A DNA stretch of 64,000 bases, taken from assembly GCF_018811945.1 (NCBI RefSeq), contig NZ_JACRVU010000014.1, forward strand, positions 1 to 64,000. The letters run 5' to 3'. Position numbers and translations under genes: made by a program. How positions within the stretch are numbered: position 1 is the stretch's first letter; every line of letters begins with the position of its first letter. This document shows positions 52,472 through 63,075 of this stretch, piece after piece. This stretch comes from Gluconobacter sp. P1C6_b (lineage in GTDB: Bacteria; Pseudomonadota; Alphaproteobacteria; Acetobacterales; Acetobacteraceae). A model generated the notes under the pieces. That model was not told the DNA's origin. It saw only the letters and a list, made by a program, of their open reading frames with translations, and made no database searches.

Positions 52472-53452
52472 ATGATTATCGTCACCGGCGGGGCCGGATT
52501 CATTGGTTCGTGCCTTCATGCAGCCCTGCGTCGCCGGGGCTTGCGGACGGTTGTGGTTGACCGGCTCAGGGACGGGGTGAAATGGCGGAATCTGGCGTCC
52601 CATGCGCCGGATCGCATCATCACGCCTGACGCGCTTGAGGGTTTCCTCGCATCGGAGCCGGATGTCGAAGCTGTGTTCCACATGGGAGCGATCAGCGCCA
52701 CCACAGCACGGGACGGCGATCTGGTCTGGTCGAGCAACGTGGACCTGTCGCAGACACTATGGCGCTGGTGTGCGGCACGGGGTGTGCGGATGATTTACGC
52801 TTCCTCGGCCGCGACCTATGGCGCCGCGGACCGGCCGGAGATGTTCCGTGACGGGCTGGAGAATATCGACGGGCTGCGACCGCTGAACCTGTATGGCTGG
52901 TCCAAGCAGGCGTTCGATCTGTGGGTAAAGCGCGAAATCGAAGCTGGTGCGCCGGTGCCTCCGCAATGGGCCGGGCTCAAGTTCTTCAACGTCTACGGGC
53001 CGAACGAATACCACAAGGGATCGATGATCTCCGTGGTGAAGGTCAAGTATGACGAGGTCGTGCAGGGCCACGCGGCAAAGCTGTTCCGCTCGGTTGTGCC
53101 CGGGCTTGCCGACGGGCAGCAGCAGCGGGACTTCATCTGGGTCGGGGATGTGGTGAACGTCATGCTGTGGCTGTTCGATCATCCGGGCGTCAGCGGACTG
53201 TTCAACTGCGGCACCGGCGTGGCGCGAAGCTATCTCGATCTGGCGCATGCGGTCTGCGAGGCAACGAAGCGGGCGCGGGATGTCGAATTCGTGGACATGC
53301 CCGAGAAGCTGCGCGGGCAGTACCAGTCTTTTACCTGTGCGGATATGAGCCGCCTTCGCGCTGCGGGTTACGATGCGCCGTTTACGTCTCTTGAAGACGG
53401 TATCGGGCAGTATGTGCGCGAGTATCTCTCCCAGCCCCACCCCAATCTCTGA
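52472..53452 (+). CDS. hldD: ADP-L-glycero-D-manno-heptose-6-epimerase
   Basis: This extended SDR makes the heptose precursor of the LPS inner core. The 326-residue protein has MIIVTGGAGFIGS, HMGAISATT, ASSAATYGAAD, the catalytic YGWSK and NVYGPNEYHKGSM, all typical of HldD. AGGAAGG directly before ATG 52472 gives the start; the longer open frame upstream is not family-like. It is followed by lgt. Confidence 0.95.
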   Translation: MIIVTGGAGFIGSCLHAALRRRGLRTVVVDRLRDGVKWRNLASHAPDRIITPDALEGFLASEPDVEAVFHMGAISATTARDGDLVWSSNVDLSQTLWRWCAARGVRMIYASSAATYGAADRPEMFRDGLENIDGLRPLNLYGWSKQAFDLWVKREIEAGAPVPPQWAGLKFFNVYGPNEYHKGSMISVVKVKYDEVVQGHAAKLFRSVVPGLADGQQQRDFIWVGDVVNVMLWLFDHPGVSGLFNCGTGVARSYLDLAHAVCEATKRARDVEFVDMPEKLRGQYQSFTCADMSRLRAAGYDAPFTSLEDGIGQYVREYLSQPHPNL

Positions 53453-53463
53453 GAACCGATTCC

Positions 53464-54285
53464 TTGAGCCATCCCCTGATCTTTCCGAATTTCGATCCGG
53501 TTGCCTTTCATATCGGTCCGCTGGCGGTGCGCTGGTATGCGCTTGCCTATATGGTGTCGTTCATCATCGCGCTGCCAATTGCGCGGCGACTGAACCGTCT
53601 GGCGCCGGAAGTAGCAACGAACGAGCAGGTGGATGACTTCCTGTTCTACGCCATTCTCGGCGTGCTGCTGGGGGGACGGCTGGGCTATGTGCTGTTCTAC
53701 CGGCCGATGGATTACCTGTCGCACCCGCTGGAGATCTTCAAGACCTGGGACGGCGGGATGTCGTTCCATGGCGGTGCGCTGGGCGTCATTCTGGCGCTGG
53801 CCTATTTCAGCTGGAAGACCCGGCTCAGCTTCCTGGCATTCGCGGACCGGATTGTGCCGGTCGTGCCGATCGGGCTTGGTCTGGGGCGTTGTGCGAATTT
53901 CGTGAACGGGGAGCTGTGGGGGCGGCCGGCGTCTCCGGATCTGCCCTGGGCGATGATCTTTCCGACAGGCGGGCCGATCCCGCGCCATCCGTCCGAACTT
54001 TACGAAGCCCTGACCGAAGGTGTGCTGCTGCTGTGCGTGATGCTGTTTGCCGCCAGCCGTCCGCAGGTTCGTGAGCGGTTCGGATTCCTGTCGGGGCTGT
54101 TCCTGTTCGGCTATGCCTGTGCGCGGAGCTTCTGCGAGTTCTTCCGTCAGCCGGATGCGAATATCGGCTTTCTGTCTGGTGGCACGACGATGGGGCAGTT
54201 GCTGTGCATTCCGATGGCGCTCGCGGGGATGGGACTCATGGTTTACGCAATGCGTCGCCCGGCGCAGGTTTCGGCGCATGTCTGA
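53464..54285 (+). CDS. lgt: Prolipoprotein diacylglyceryl transferase
   Basis: Lgt adds diacylglycerol to the lipobox cysteine in the inner membrane. The 273-residue protein has about seven helices with LAVRWYALAYM, GGRLGYVLFY, GGMSFHGGALG and the family signature GRCANFVNGELWGRP. The start is a TTG at 53464; no better ATG precedes the conserved FPNFDPVAFHIGPL region. It overlaps pgeF by 8 nt. Confidence 0.95.
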   Translation: MSHPLIFPNFDPVAFHIGPLAVRWYALAYMVSFIIALPIARRLNRLAPEVATNEQVDDFLFYAILGVLLGGRLGYVLFYRPMDYLSHPLEIFKTWDGGMSFHGGALGVILALAYFSWKTRLSFLAFADRIVPVVPIGLGLGRCANFVNGELWGRPASPDLPWAMIFPTGGPIPRHPSELYEALTEGVLLLCVMLFAASRPQVRERFGFLSGLFLFGYACARSFCEFFRQPDANIGFLSGGTTMGQLLCIPMALAGMGLMVYAMRRPAQVSAHV

Positions 54286-55045
54286 GGCTGTGCTGACGGG
54301 ATCGGTTCTCAAGGTGCCGCACGGGTTCTTCACGCGCCTCGGAGGCGTCTCACCGGCACCGTATGACAGCCTGAACTGCTCGCTGTCCTCGCAGGACGAT
54401 CCGGCGAATGTGGCGGAGAACCGGGCCCGGGTGGCGCAGGCGATCGGGGTGGCGCCGGATCATCTGCTGGGTCTGAAACAGACGCATAGTGACATCACTG
54501 TGCCCGTGACGGCTGAGACGCCGCTCTGGGTGGCCGGGACCGGACAGGTCGGCGATGCGCTGGTGACGGATCGCCCGGACATTGGCGTGGGCGTTATTAC
54601 GGCGGATTGCGGCCCTGTTCTGCTGTCTTCCGATGATGGACGGATTGTGGGAGCGGCTCATGCGGGCTGGCGTGGCGCTGTAGGCGGGATTCTGGAATCC
54701 GTGGTTGCGCAGATGGTCGCGCTGGGTGCCACAGGGATCAGTGCTGTTGTCGGGCCGTGCATTGCACCGGAAAGCTATGAGGTTGGCCCGGATATGCGGG
54801 ATGCTGTTCTGTCTCGAGGCGCAGCGGGTGAGAACTTCTTCCGTTCAGCCCCGCGCGTCGGACATTTCCTGTTTGATCTGCCCGCCTATTGCGGGTTCCG
54901 TCTGGAACAGGCTGGGGTCCGGACTGTGCAGATCCTTGGTGTGGATACGCTGACAGACCCGCGGTTTTTCAGCCATCGGCGGCGGACGCTCGCGGGTGGG
55001 GGGCATATCGGGCATCAGATCTCGGCGATCCGTCCAGTGGGCTGA
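54278..55045 (+). CDS. pgeF: Peptidoglycan editing factor PgeF (YfiH/DUF152 family)
   Basis: The 255-residue protein has GFFTRLGGVS, LKQTHSD, ITADCGPVLL, AAHAGWRGAVGGILE and GPCIAPESYEV, carrying the Cys/His zinc site. PgeF hydrolyses wrongly incorporated amino acids in peptidoglycan precursors; older names are laccase or polyphenol oxidase. The 3' end overlaps the convergent acyltransferase gene by 31 bp. Confidence 0.92.
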   Translation: MSEAVLTGSVLKVPHGFFTRLGGVSPAPYDSLNCSLSSQDDPANVAENRARVAQAIGVAPDHLLGLKQTHSDITVPVTAETPLWVAGTGQVGDALVTDRPDIGVGVITADCGPVLLSSDDGRIVGAAHAGWRGAVGGILESVVAQMVALGATGISAVVGPCIAPESYEVGPDMRDAVLSRGAAGENFFRSAPRVGHFLFDLPAYCGFRLEQAGVRTVQILGVDTLTDPRFFSHRRRTLAGGGHIGHQISAIRPVG

Positions 55046-56217
55046 GGGCGGCGCAGGCCGGATTTTTCGAGCAGCCAGCGATCGGCGGGGCACGAGAGAA
55101 AGCGGTCCACGAAGGCGCCAAGGCAGAAGGACAGGCCCAGGGCCGGGATGAACCAGACCCAGCCGAGCGCCCAGTTTTCTCCGGTGGCTCTGAACAGATG
55201 GATCATCGGCATGACGACGAACATGTGGCTGAGATAGATTTCATAACTCAGCCGCCCCCACTGGCGGGGCCATGCCAGAAACCGGCTTCCGGTGGCCTTG
55301 CCCCATCCGTTGTAGAAAGCGAGAAGCAGGGCAGCGCATGAGGCTGTGAAGAACAGCGGTGTTGCGTAGCCGAGGGTCAGCCAGACGACATGGCCGTCGA
55401 TCAGATAGAGACTGACGCCGAGACTCCCGGCCCAGCCGAGCCAGGGCGTGAGTCTTGCAAAGAGGGACGGGCTTATCCGGTGCGCCAGAAGGGCCGCGCA
55501 TACGCCCATGGCGATGGCAGAGATGCCCGGTCCGTAGGCTTCGTCTTGCCAGATGTCCGATGCGTTCCGGATCTGCCATTCCGCGAAAGGGCTGGACAGG
55601 GCAAGCAGCACGAAAACGAGGCCGAGCAGTCTGGGGATGCGTCCGCCGAGCAGGCAGAGGATCGGGAAGGCTGCATAGAACAGTTCCTCGACCGAGAGGG
55701 ACCACAGCACATCCCAGTTGGGGGGAAGATAGTTCGTCCGGGCTTCGTAGAGGTTCAGATGCATGAACAGGGCTGCGAAGATTGCGCCGGGCAGGGTCTG
55801 GGTTTCGTGATGGAAAAGGAAGTCAGACACGCCTGCGAGGTTGAGAACGGCGAGAATCCCGAGCAGGACCAGCAGGCATGGCAGGATGCGGCAGGCCCGG
55901 CGCGCTGAAAAGGCGATGGCGTTGATGCCGCCCAGACTGCCCCATCGGCGCAGTGTGTGATCGGTGATCAGAAAGCCTGAAATAACGAAAAAGATCTTCA
56001 CGCCCTTGGCGCCATCCCAGGTCAGGGCCTTCAGCAGTATCGCTGGAAAGACGGCGGAAAGGCCGGTGTGCATCAGGGGGATGCGCAGGGCGAGGTGGTG
56101 GATGACGACGAGGATGATGGACAGTCCTCTGAGCAGGTCGATCCCCGGATTGCGCTGTGCGCCTGTCGTTGCCTGCACCCTGAAATCCCATCCTGAAAAA
56201 GCGAAACGATTCTGCAA
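55015..56217 (-). CDS. Acyltransferase 3 family protein (OafA/YrhL-like)
   Basis: The 400-residue membrane protein has ten or so helices. The conserved features are IDLLRGLSIILVVIHHLALR (catalytic His; 19 of these 20 positions are family-like), FFVISGFLITDHTLRR and WDVLWSLSVEELFYAAFP. Members add acetyl or other acyl groups to LPS, exopolysaccharide or peptidoglycan sugars. The start is uncertain: TTG 56217 or GTG 56178. Confidence 0.85.
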   Translation of the reverse strand: MQNRFAFSGWDFRVQATTGAQRNPGIDLLRGLSIILVVIHHLALRIPLMHTGLSAVFPAILLKALTWDGAKGVKIFFVISGFLITDHTLRRWGSLGGINAIAFSARRACRILPCLLVLLGILAVLNLAGVSDFLFHHETQTLPGAIFAALFMHLNLYEARTNYLPPNWDVLWSLSVEELFYAAFPILCLLGGRIPRLLGLVFVLLALSSPFAEWQIRNASDIWQDEAYGPGISAIAMGVCAALLAHRISPSLFARLTPWLGWAGSLGVSLYLIDGHVVWLTLGYATPLFFTASCAALLLAFYNGWGKATGSRFLAWPRQWGRLSYEIYLSHMFVVMPMIHLFRATGENWALGWVWFIPALGLSFCLGAFVDRFLSCPADRWLLEKSGLRRPQPTGRIAEI

Positions 56218-56271
56218 CGGAAATCAGGCATGATTCCGTTCGGAATGCGGCGCAGATGGGGGGAGTAGATA

Positions 56272-56302
56272 TAAAAAGGGCCGGAGAATGTCTCCGGCCC
56301 CT
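56272..56302 (-). terminator. Terminator of the catalase gene
   Basis: On the - strand GGGCCGGAGA pairs with TCTCCGGCCC around CAT and is followed by TTTTTAT. It lies nine bases past the stop codon. Confidence 0.85.
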
Positions 56303-56310
56303 GTTCTGTC

Positions 56311-58416
56311 TCAGACAGCGTGGGTTCTGGCTTCGCGGTCCCAGAAGCGCAGTTTGCGGCACAGGGTGATGAAGGTTTTGAGGTCAGCGGGGGCCTCAAG
56401 GGGAATGATGCCGTCATCCTTGTCTTCCGGCGTGATGCCCCCCTTCGCGAGAAGGGGTTTGGCATCCGGGCCGTATCCGATGAACTTCGCATGGGCGAAT
56501 GCGTCGGCCACGAAGTCCCGTGCGGTGGCTTCGCCGGTCAGGAGCTTCGCCCCTGCTGCGGACGGAAGCAGGACGACCGCATCGTACAGGACCGAGGGGG
56601 CGCCAACGATCTTCTGGCCAGCCGGGACGAGCTTGCCGTCTGTCGTTTTCACGCCACCAACCGCCGGAGCGACCAGTTCGACAATGGTGCCTTCGGCTTC
56701 CGCCGCCTTCATCAGGGCTGCGAGCAGGTCCGCATCCGTGCCATCAGTAACGAGCACACCCAGCTTGCGGCCCTTGAACGTCTTGGGGCCGTTCTTGAGG
56801 ATGCTGAGCGGGTTCGAAGCTGGCAGATCCGTCAGCGGCGTGCGGGCAGCCGGGGCAGGAGTTGGCATCTTTTCCAGACGCAGACCCTCGGCCACGCCCT
56901 TGGCGAGCTTTTCATCGACGTTCAGCAGATGAGCGACGACGCGGGCGCGGATGGCCGGTGTGAGGCACTTGCTGAGTTCGAAGACGAAGGCGTTCTTGAT
57001 GTGCGTCTGCTCGGTCGGGGTCTGGCTGGTGTAGAACTGACGGGCCTGACTGTAGTGGTCGGCGAAGAGTTCGCCGCGCTCGCGGGTCTTTCGGCCGTTC
57101 ACGTCCTCAGCATAGGTCTTGTAGCCGGTCTGCGGGTTTTCGCGCGGCCCCATGCCCCAGGAATTGGGTTCGTAGTTCGCACGCCCTTTCGGGTTGTGCA
57201 TGGCCATGTGGCCATCCTGCTGGAAGTTATGGAACGGGCATTTCGGCGCGTTTATGGGGATATGCGTGAAATTCGGGCCGCCGAGGCGCTTCGTCTGGGT
57301 ATCCAGATACGAGAAGTTGCGGCCCTGCAGAAGCGGATCGTTGGTGAAGGCGATGCCGGGGACAACATTCTGGGTGCAGAAGGCGACCTGCTCGGTCTCG
57401 GCGAAGAAATTGTCCACCGTACGGTTCAGCACGAGACGGCCGATGCGACGGACCGGGATGAGTTCTTCCGGGATCAGCTTGGTCGCGTCCAGAATGTCGA
57501 AGTCGAACTTGTCAGCGAAGTCGTCATCGAAGAGCTGTACGCCAAGTTCCCATTCCGGGAAATCGCCGGAATTGATGGACTCCCACAGGTCACGGCGATG
57601 GAAATCCGGATCGGCGCCGTTGATCTTGACCGCTTCGTTCCACACTACGGACTGCAAACCCTGCTTCGGCTTCCAGTGGAACTTCACATAAGTGGATTTC
57701 CCCTCGGCATTGACGAGGCGGAAGGTGTGGACGCCGAAGCCTTCCATGAAGCGGAAGGAGCGCGGAATGGCGCGGTCGGACATGATCCACATGAGCATGT
57801 GGACGGTCTCGGGGGAGAGGGATGCGAAGTCCCAGAAATTGTCATGGGCGGACTGGGCCTGCGGGAAGCCGCTGTCGGGCTCTTCCTTCACGGCATGAAC
57901 CATGTCCGGGAACTTGATGGCGTCCTGAATGAAGAAGACGGGCATGTTGTTGCCAACAAGGTCCCAGTTTCCCTCTTCGGTATAGAGCTTTACGGCAAAG
58001 CCGCGCACGTCTCGGGCCACGTCGAAGGAGCCACGGCCACCGGCAACGGTCGAGAAGCGGACAAAGGCGGGAACGCGCTTGCCGATTTTGCCCAGCACGC
58101 TGGCCGTTGTGTAATCGGCCAGAGAGTCCGTCAGTTCGAAAAAGCCGTGTGCGCCATAGCCGCGGGCGTGGACGACACGCTCGGGAATGCGCTCGTGATC
58201 GAAGTGGAAGATCTTCTCCCGGAAATGGAAGTCTTCCAGAAGTGCCGGGCCGCGTGCGCCAGCTTTCTCGGTGTTCTGGTCATCCGAGACAGGAACACCC
58301 TGCTGGGTCGTGAGGGTTGGGGTCTCGCCTGAGGCCACCTGATGGGTGGCTCCCTGCGGACCACGTTCGAAAGTCTGGTCGCCGATGGTGATGGTCGTGC
58401 GTTTGTCCGTGCTCAT
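56311..58416 (-). CDS. katE: Large-subunit (clade 2, HPII-type) catalase
   Basis: The 701-residue protein has His83 in [12 protein letters not shown], the heme-side [21 protein letters not shown] (Asn), the heme ligand Tyr in [17 protein letters not shown] (17 residues), and a C-terminal flavodoxin/GATase-like domain (about 550-701: [15 protein letters not shown]) that marks large-subunit catalases. AGAGGTG before ATG 58416 sets the start. It would remove the hydrogen peroxide formed in strongly oxidative metabolism. Confidence 0.95.
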   Translation of the reverse strand: MSTDKRTTITIGDQTFERGPQGATHQVASGETPTLTTQQGVPVSDDQNTEKAGARGPALLEDFHFREKIFHFDHERIPERVVHARGYGAHGFFELTDSLADYTTASVLGKIGKRVPAFVRFSTVAGGRGSFDVARDVRGFAVKLYTEEGNWDLVGNNMPVFFIQDAIKFPDMVHAVKEEPDSGFPQAQSAHDNFWDFASLSPETVHMLMWIMSDRAIPRSFRFMEGFGVHTFRLVNAEGKSTYVKFHWKPKQGLQSVVWNEAVKINGADPDFHRRDLWESINSGDFPEWELGVQLFDDDFADKFDFDILDATKLIPEELIPVRRIGRLVLNRTVDNFFAETEQVAFCTQNVVPGIAFTNDPLLQGRNFSYLDTQTKRLGGPNFTHIPINAPKCPFHNFQQDGHMAMHNPKGRANYEPNSWGMGPRENPQTGYKTYAEDVNGRKTRERGELFADHYSQARQFYTSQTPTEQTHIKNAFVFELSKCLTPAIRARVVAHLLNVDEKLAKGVAEGLRLEKMPTPAPAARTPLTDLPASNPLSILKNGPKTFKGRKLGVLVTDGTDADLLAALMKAAEAEGTIVELVAPAVGGVKTTDGKLVPAGQKIVGAPSVLYDAVVLLPSAAGAKLLTGEATARDFVADAFAHAKFIGYGPDAKPLLAKGGITPEDKDDGIIPLEAPADLKTFITLCRKLRFWDREARTHAV

Positions 58417-58601
58417 GAGATGCACCTCTGAGGGAAGTCTGGATGAGGAAGCTGCCCTTCTCACCGGAAAGGCCGTGCCCTTAAGAAGGCATGGTCAGGC
58501 TCAACTGTTCCTGAAATAAATCCGGAAAATTTTCTGAACCTGTCCGGAAGACGGGCCGTTAAGCGCAGGAACTCTGTCTATGACGACACAGGAGTGTTTC
58601 C

Positions 58602-59477
58602 ATGCCTGCTGATCCTCGTACCCGCTATCCGCGTCCACCGTTCCGGGGCCAGACGCAGAAATTTCCGGGTCTTTCGGAAAAGATGATCCCCCAGCCTGAT
58701 TACGGTGAAGAAACCTATAAGGGCTCTGGAAAGCTCGCGGGACTTAAGGCGCTGATTACCGGGGGTGATTCCGGGATTGGCCGGGCTGTCGCGCTGGCCT
58801 TTGCCCGGGAAGGCGCGGATGTCGCGATTTCGTATCTTGAGACGGAAACGGATGATGCGCGCGATATTGCGGCGCAGATCGAGAAAGAGGGCCGGACCTG
58901 TCTTCTGCTGCCTGGGGATATCCGCGAGGCGACACATTGTCGGGACATGATCCGCAAGTCCGTCGAGGCCTTCGGACAGCTTGATATTCTGGTGAACAAC
59001 GCGGCCTTTCAGAAGGCGCGTGCGAAGCTGGAAGAGATTTCCGACGAGGAGTGGAAGCGCCATTTCGCCACCAATACGGATGCGCTGTTCCATCTGACGA
59101 AGGCCGCCCTGCCGCATCTTCAGGCTGGGGCGTCCATCATCAACACGTCTTCGGTCAATCTGAAGACCGCGCCGGAACTGCTGGTACCGTATTCCATGAC
59201 GAAGGCGGCGATTGCGAACTTCACATCCAGCATGGCGCAGCAGCTCGCCGGGCGCGGCATCCGGGTCAACGCCGTGATGCCTGGGCCGATCTGGACGCCG
59301 TTCATCGCAACCGGAATGCCCGAGGAAGAGCAGGAACATCTGGGCTCGGATGTACCGCTGGGCCGTCCGGGACAACCGGCCGAGCTGGCAGGGGCCTATG
59401 TCTATTTCGCTGATCCGATGAACAGCTACACCACGGGCGCGCTTCTGGCGGTCAATGGCGGCGTACCGATAATCTGA
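58602..59477 (+). CDS. SDR family oxidoreductase (YghA/YhdF type)
   Basis: The 291-residue classical SDR has an N-terminal extension found in this subfamily (PFRGQTQKFPG, MIPQPDYGEETYKGSGKLAG in part), the NAD site ITGGDSGIGRA (about 52-62), NNAAFQ, Ser in INTSSVN and YSMTK with catalytic Tyr and Lys. YghA-like enzymes reduce aldehydes or act in general stress response. It is divergent from katE, which hints at shared stress control. AGGAG precedes ATG. Confidence 0.88.
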   Translation: MPADPRTRYPRPPFRGQTQKFPGLSEKMIPQPDYGEETYKGSGKLAGLKALITGGDSGIGRAVALAFAREGADVAISYLETETDDARDIAAQIEKEGRTCLLLPGDIREATHCRDMIRKSVEAFGQLDILVNNAAFQKARAKLEEISDEEWKRHFATNTDALFHLTKAALPHLQAGASIINTSSVNLKTAPELLVPYSMTKAAIANFTSSMAQQLAGRGIRVNAVMPGPIWTPFIATGMPEEEQEHLGSDVPLGRPGQPAELAGAYVYFADPMNSYTTGALLAVNGGVPII

Positions 59478-59495
59478 GGGCGTGCGTCCGAGGGT

Positions 59496-60827
59496 TCAAG
59501 ACTGTGCGAACGCCTGCTGGTCATCGAGCGGGCGTTTTTCCGTTCTGGGACCGAAGAGGAGCGTGACGGTGGCGCCCGACAGCAGGATCAGGGTCGTGAG
59601 GCCGAAAACGCCGGGGAAACCTGCGAGCGGGTAAAGCCAGCCGATCAGGACGGGGGAGGCGATGGCCCCCAGCCGGGCGATGGCGGAGGCGAGGCCCATG
59701 CCGCGGGCGCGCAGGGACGTCGGGAAAAGTTCGGGTGTGTAGGCGTAGATGCCGCCATAGGTGCCATTCATGAAGAAGGACAGCAGGATCCCGAAGATCA
59801 GGACTTCCGTGGGCGTCTGGCTCGCGGCCATGCCGATGGCGCTGATGGCTCCGGCGATCATGAAAAGGGCGACTGTTCCGCGCCGTCCCAGGCGTTCGGT
59901 GAGAAGGGCGGCGGAGGCATAGCCGGGAAGCTGGGCGAAATAGATCGAGATGGCATAGCCGAAGCTGCGCGTGACGGTCATGCCACGCTCGATCATCAGG
60001 GTCGGGATCCAGGTGAAAAACGCGTAAAAGCTGAAGGTGATGGCCAGCCACATGGCCCAGCTCATGAAGGTGGAACGGCGCAGGTTCGGGGCGAAGAGGT
60101 CCCGGACCGGGCGGAAAGCCGGGGCGCCCCGGTCGGTCGTCGTGGTGAGCCCGACGGCAAGGCCCGCGCTTTCCTCAATGTCGCCGACAATGCGGCAGGC
60201 TTCGGCTGTGCGTCCCCGTTCGTCCAGCCAGCGGGGGGATTCGGGCAGCGCACGACGCCACCACAGTAGCATCAGAACCGGAAAGCCTGTCAGGGCAAGG
60301 GCCCAGCGCCAGCCATCCGCCATGGCGGGAACGAGCATGAAGCCCATGATGGCGGCGGTGACATAGCCGAAAGAATAGAATCCCGTGAGGGCGGCGGTGA
60401 ATGCGCCGCGATAGCGGGCGGCGACGAATTCGCTGAGATAGGGCGCGATGATGGTTGCTTCCGCCCCCGCCCCGATGCCCGACAGGAGGCGGCACAGGAA
60501 AAAGCCTGCGAAGGAAGATGATCCGGCGGAGAGCAGGGAGCCGATGGCATAAATGGCCAGTGCGCTCATCATGACGCGGCGGCGGCCGGAGCGGTCTCCC
60601 CACCAGCCGGAGAGCAGGGCGCCGAGCCCGTAGCCGAGATAGGTGGCGCTGCCGAGCAGGCCGAGTTCCGGGCCGCTCAGGTGCCACTGGCTTTTCAGCA
60701 TCGGGAGCGCGAAGGCCACGATTGCGGAATCGAGACCGTCGAACGTGTAGCCGAGGCCGCCGAGGAACAGGAGTTGCCAGTGAAAGCGGGTAAAGGGCAG
60801 GCGTTCGATGCGGGCGGCGATGCTCAT
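59496..60827 (-). CDS. MFS transporter, sugar/aromatic acid:H+ symporter type
   Basis: The 443-residue protein has 12 helices with the MFS loop motif GWWGDRSGRRRVMM after helix 2 and the repeat TERLGRRG in the second half. PESPRWL and ELFPTSLRARGMG are the sugar-porter hallmarks (MhpT/NiaP-like). It may take up a sugar, nicotinate or an aromatic acid; the substrate cannot be told. It converges with the SDR gene (18 bp apart). Confidence 0.88.
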   Translation of the reverse strand: MSIAARIERLPFTRFHWQLLFLGGLGYTFDGLDSAIVAFALPMLKSQWHLSGPELGLLGSATYLGYGLGALLSGWWGDRSGRRRVMMSALAIYAIGSLLSAGSSSFAGFFLCRLLSGIGAGAEATIIAPYLSEFVAARYRGAFTAALTGFYSFGYVTAAIMGFMLVPAMADGWRWALALTGFPVLMLLWWRRALPESPRWLDERGRTAEACRIVGDIEESAGLAVGLTTTTDRGAPAFRPVRDLFAPNLRRSTFMSWAMWLAITFSFYAFFTWIPTLMIERGMTVTRSFGYAISIYFAQLPGYASAALLTERLGRRGTVALFMIAGAISAIGMAASQTPTEVLIFGILLSFFMNGTYGGIYAYTPELFPTSLRARGMGLASAIARLGAIASPVLIGWLYPLAGFPGVFGLTTLILLSGATVTLLFGPRTEKRPLDDQQAFAQS

Positions 60828-60919
60828 CGGGTGGGGGATCTGCCGGAAACTGTGGAAATGAAACGCAACCGTAGCGGTCTGCAGACGGGCTGGTCCAGAG
60901 GGGCGGAGTCCGAAAATGG

Positions 60920-60948
60920 TTGTGCCGGTGGCGGTTTTCCGCTACTCC
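60920..60948 (+). promoter_or_regulatory. Probable promoter of rplY
   Basis: TTGTGC (60920-60925), 17-bp spacer, TACTCC (60943-60948), about 65 bases ahead of rplY. The -10 box is poor. Confidence 0.4.
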
Positions 60949-61012
60949 GCGCCTCGCACAGGCACCCCTGGAGGTCTGTGTTGAGTGAAATTCAATACGC
61001 AGGAGCGTAACA

Positions 61013-61672
61013 GTGGCTAATTTGACGACACTTGCTGTCTCGACGCGTGCGAAGGCTGGTAAGGGGGCAGCGCGCGCAACGAGACGTGAGGGCCTCGTGC
61101 CGGCCGTGATCTACGGTGGCAAGCAGGAACCCTCCATCATCGCACTTGATCCGCGCGTGATCATGAAGGAACTGCATCGCGGTGGCTGGTCCTCCCGCGT
61201 GTACAACCTGGCTGCCGAAGGCGCAGAGCCGGTTGCAGCCCTGATCCGTGACGTGCAGCTGCACCCGGTTTCCGACGCCCCGATCCATGTGGACTTCCAG
61301 CGCGTTGCCGCTGGCACCAAGGTTCACGTCGAAGTCTCCATCGCTTTCGTTGGCGAAGAGAAGTCCCCGGGCATCAAGCGCGGTGGCGTTCTGAACGTCG
61401 TCCGTCACTACATCGACGTGCAGGCTGATCCGGCCAACATTCCGGAGCACTTCACGGCCGAGCTGAGCGGTCTGGACATCCACGACAACGTGCGCTGGAC
61501 GGACCTCAAGGGCACCGAAGGCGTTGTTCTGGGAAGCGGCCAGGCTGCTGACATGGTCATCGCCTCCATCGCTGCGCCGACGATCGATGCCGAAATGGAA
61601 GCCGAAGCTGCTGCCAAGGCTGCTGCTGAAGCCGAAGCCGCTGCTGCAAAGCCCGGCGCAAAGAAGAAGTAA
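61013..61672 (+). CDS. rplY: 50S ribosomal protein L25/general stress protein Ctc
   Basis: The 219-residue long form has the N-terminal 5S rRNA-binding L25 domain ([25 protein letters not shown] in outline, [17 protein letters not shown]), a C-terminal TL5-like beta domain, and an Ala/Glu/Lys-rich tail. The start is a GTG behind AGGAG. It is followed 3 nt later by pth, a very common bacterial pair. Confidence 0.96.
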   Translation: MANLTTLAVSTRAKAGKGAARATRREGLVPAVIYGGKQEPSIIALDPRVIMKELHRGGWSSRVYNLAAEGAEPVAALIRDVQLHPVSDAPIHVDFQRVAAGTKVHVEVSIAFVGEEKSPGIKRGGVLNVVRHYIDVQADPANIPEHFTAELSGLDIHDNVRWTDLKGTEGVVLGSGQAADMVIASIAAPTIDAEMEAEAAAKAAAEAEAAAAKPGAKKK

Positions 61673-61675
61673 TCG

Positions 61676-62245
61676 ATGAGGCTCTGGACCGGTCTCGGCA
61701 ACCCCGAGCCGGGGATGAGCCGTCATCGACACAATATCGGCTTCATGGCGGTCGACGAGATCGCCAGGCGCCACGGTTTTTCACCGTGGCGCAAGCGTTT
61801 CCGGGGGGAGACCTCCGAAGGCGTCATCGGGGGGCAGAAGATCCTGCTCCTCAAGCCGATGACGTATATGAACCGGTCAGGCGACAGCGTTCAGCAGGCC
61901 GCGCAGTTCTTCAAGATCGTGCAGGACGATATCACCGTATTCCACGACGAACTCGATCTCGCCTTCGGCAAGCTGCGCATCAAGCGTGGCGGTGGTGCCG
62001 CCGGGCATAATGGTCTGCGCTCCATGGACAAATGTCTGCCGGGGCCGGATTACTGGCGTGTGCGGATGGGGATCGGTCATCCGGGTCACAAGGACCGTGT
62101 AACTGGCCATGTTCTGGGCAATTTCGCCAAGGTGGAAGAGCCGGAGCTTGAGCGCTGGCTTGAGGCCATCGCCGATGCGGCTCCCCTTCTGGCGAAAAAA
62201 GAGCACGAAGCCTTCATGACGAAGGTCGCACTGCTGGCTGCCTGA
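61676..62245 (+). CDS. pth: Peptidyl-tRNA hydrolase
   Basis: It recycles tRNA from peptidyl-tRNAs that fall off the ribosome. The 189-residue protein has [18 protein letters not shown] with catalytic His19, [23 protein letters not shown] (Asp), [11 protein letters not shown] and [19 protein letters not shown]. Its 3' end overlaps the convergent CPBP protease gene by 32 bp. Confidence 0.96.
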   Translation: MRLWTGLGNPEPGMSRHRHNIGFMAVDEIARRHGFSPWRKRFRGETSEGVIGGQKILLLKPMTYMNRSGDSVQQAAQFFKIVQDDITVFHDELDLAFGKLRIKRGGGAAGHNGLRSMDKCLPGPDYWRVRMGIGHPGHKDRVTGHVLGNFAKVEEPELERWLEAIADAAPLLAKKEHEAFMTKVALLAA

Positions 62246-63011
62246 CGGTCTTGCGGCTGAAATGGCCGCTCAGGGCCGGTCTGATGAACAGGGCGACGAC
62301 ATCCATCAGGGCGTGAAATCCCATCAGCCAGATCAGCGGTGTTCCGTTGAGGGCACGGATCATGAAGATCAGGCCGAGAATCGTCGTGGCCAGAACACCC
62401 TTGAATCCCTGATACCAGTGCATTCCCCCGAACAGCAGCGTTGAAAGCACGGCTCCGGCGATCAGGCTGCCGGTGAGCTGAGCTGTGAGCAGGGGAAGGG
62501 CCAGCCGGAAGAACAGCTCCTCGCCCAGACCGGCATTCAGGCACAGCAGAAACGCCAGCCCGGCTTCTGGCAGAGTGCGCGGGATCAGGGCCGCGAAGTC
62601 GCCCAGAGGGGCGAAGGGCGATGAGCGCTTCAGTTTTCGGAGCAGGATGAAAAATCCTGCGATGATCAGAATCCCGCAGCCAAATCCAATAAAAAAGGAA
62701 GGCGACATTTCGGGTGGGCGCGCGCTTGTCCTCGCGGAGGGAGCCGACAGGCGCAACTGGGTCAGGGCGGTCCAGCGCAGAGGCACGGGCAGGAGCCAGA
62801 GAGTCATGAGGCCTCCCAGATCGAAGAGCAGGACGCTCTGGAACAGCCATTTCAGGTAGAAGCGGCGTCGTTCATGGAGTTGGGTGGCATTCCGGAAGAC
62901 CTGCCAGTCCTGCGCGCCCCTGCGACTGTGGTGGATGCAGGCTCCCAGCAGGATCGCAAGCCAGAGAAAGGGCAGGATTCTGGCCATCGGAGTGCCGTGC
63001 AGGATTGTCAT
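62214..63011 (-). CDS. CPBP family intramembrane metalloprotease
   Basis: The 265-residue protein has about seven helices. The family motifs are [13 protein letters not shown] (EExxxR, about 164-176), [10 protein letters not shown] and MGFHALMDV, which supply the Glu and His metal ligands of Abi/CAAX-type proteases. These enzymes mature peptides or take part in self-immunity and envelope signalling. It is divergent from the membrane protein/HTH pair and shares the two-dyad control region. Confidence 0.85.
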   Translation of the reverse strand: MTILHGTPMARILPFLWLAILLGACIHHSRRGAQDWQVFRNATQLHERRRFYLKWLFQSVLLFDLGGLMTLWLLPVPLRWTALTQLRLSAPSARTSARPPEMSPSFFIGFGCGILIIAGFFILLRKLKRSSPFAPLGDFAALIPRTLPEAGLAFLLCLNAGLGEELFFRLALPLLTAQLTGSLIAGAVLSTLLFGGMHWYQGFKGVLATTILGLIFMIRALNGTPLIWLMGFHALMDVVALFIRPALSGHFSRKTVRQPAVRPSS

Positions 63012-63023
63012 GGTTCTGTTCTC

Positions 63024-63066
63024 TTTCCATAATGGAAAGTCAGATCATCATTTTCCACATTGGAAA
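63024..63066. promoter_or_regulatory. Two identical dyads TTTCCA-N3-TGGAAA in the divergent gap
   Basis: Copy 1 is at 63024-63038 (spacer TAA) and copy 2 at 63052-63066 (spacer CAT); their centres are 28 bp apart. They fill the 64-bp gap between the CPBP gene (-) and the membrane protein gene (+), where the promoters must be. The winged-helix protein encoded at 63549-63845 is the obvious candidate to bind them. Confidence 0.75.
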
Positions 63067-63075
63067 GTCAACACC

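Noticed and set aside
56320-58332. 670-codon open frame on the + strand opposite katE
   Set aside because: Opposite a complete catalase with all catalytic residues; shadow frame.
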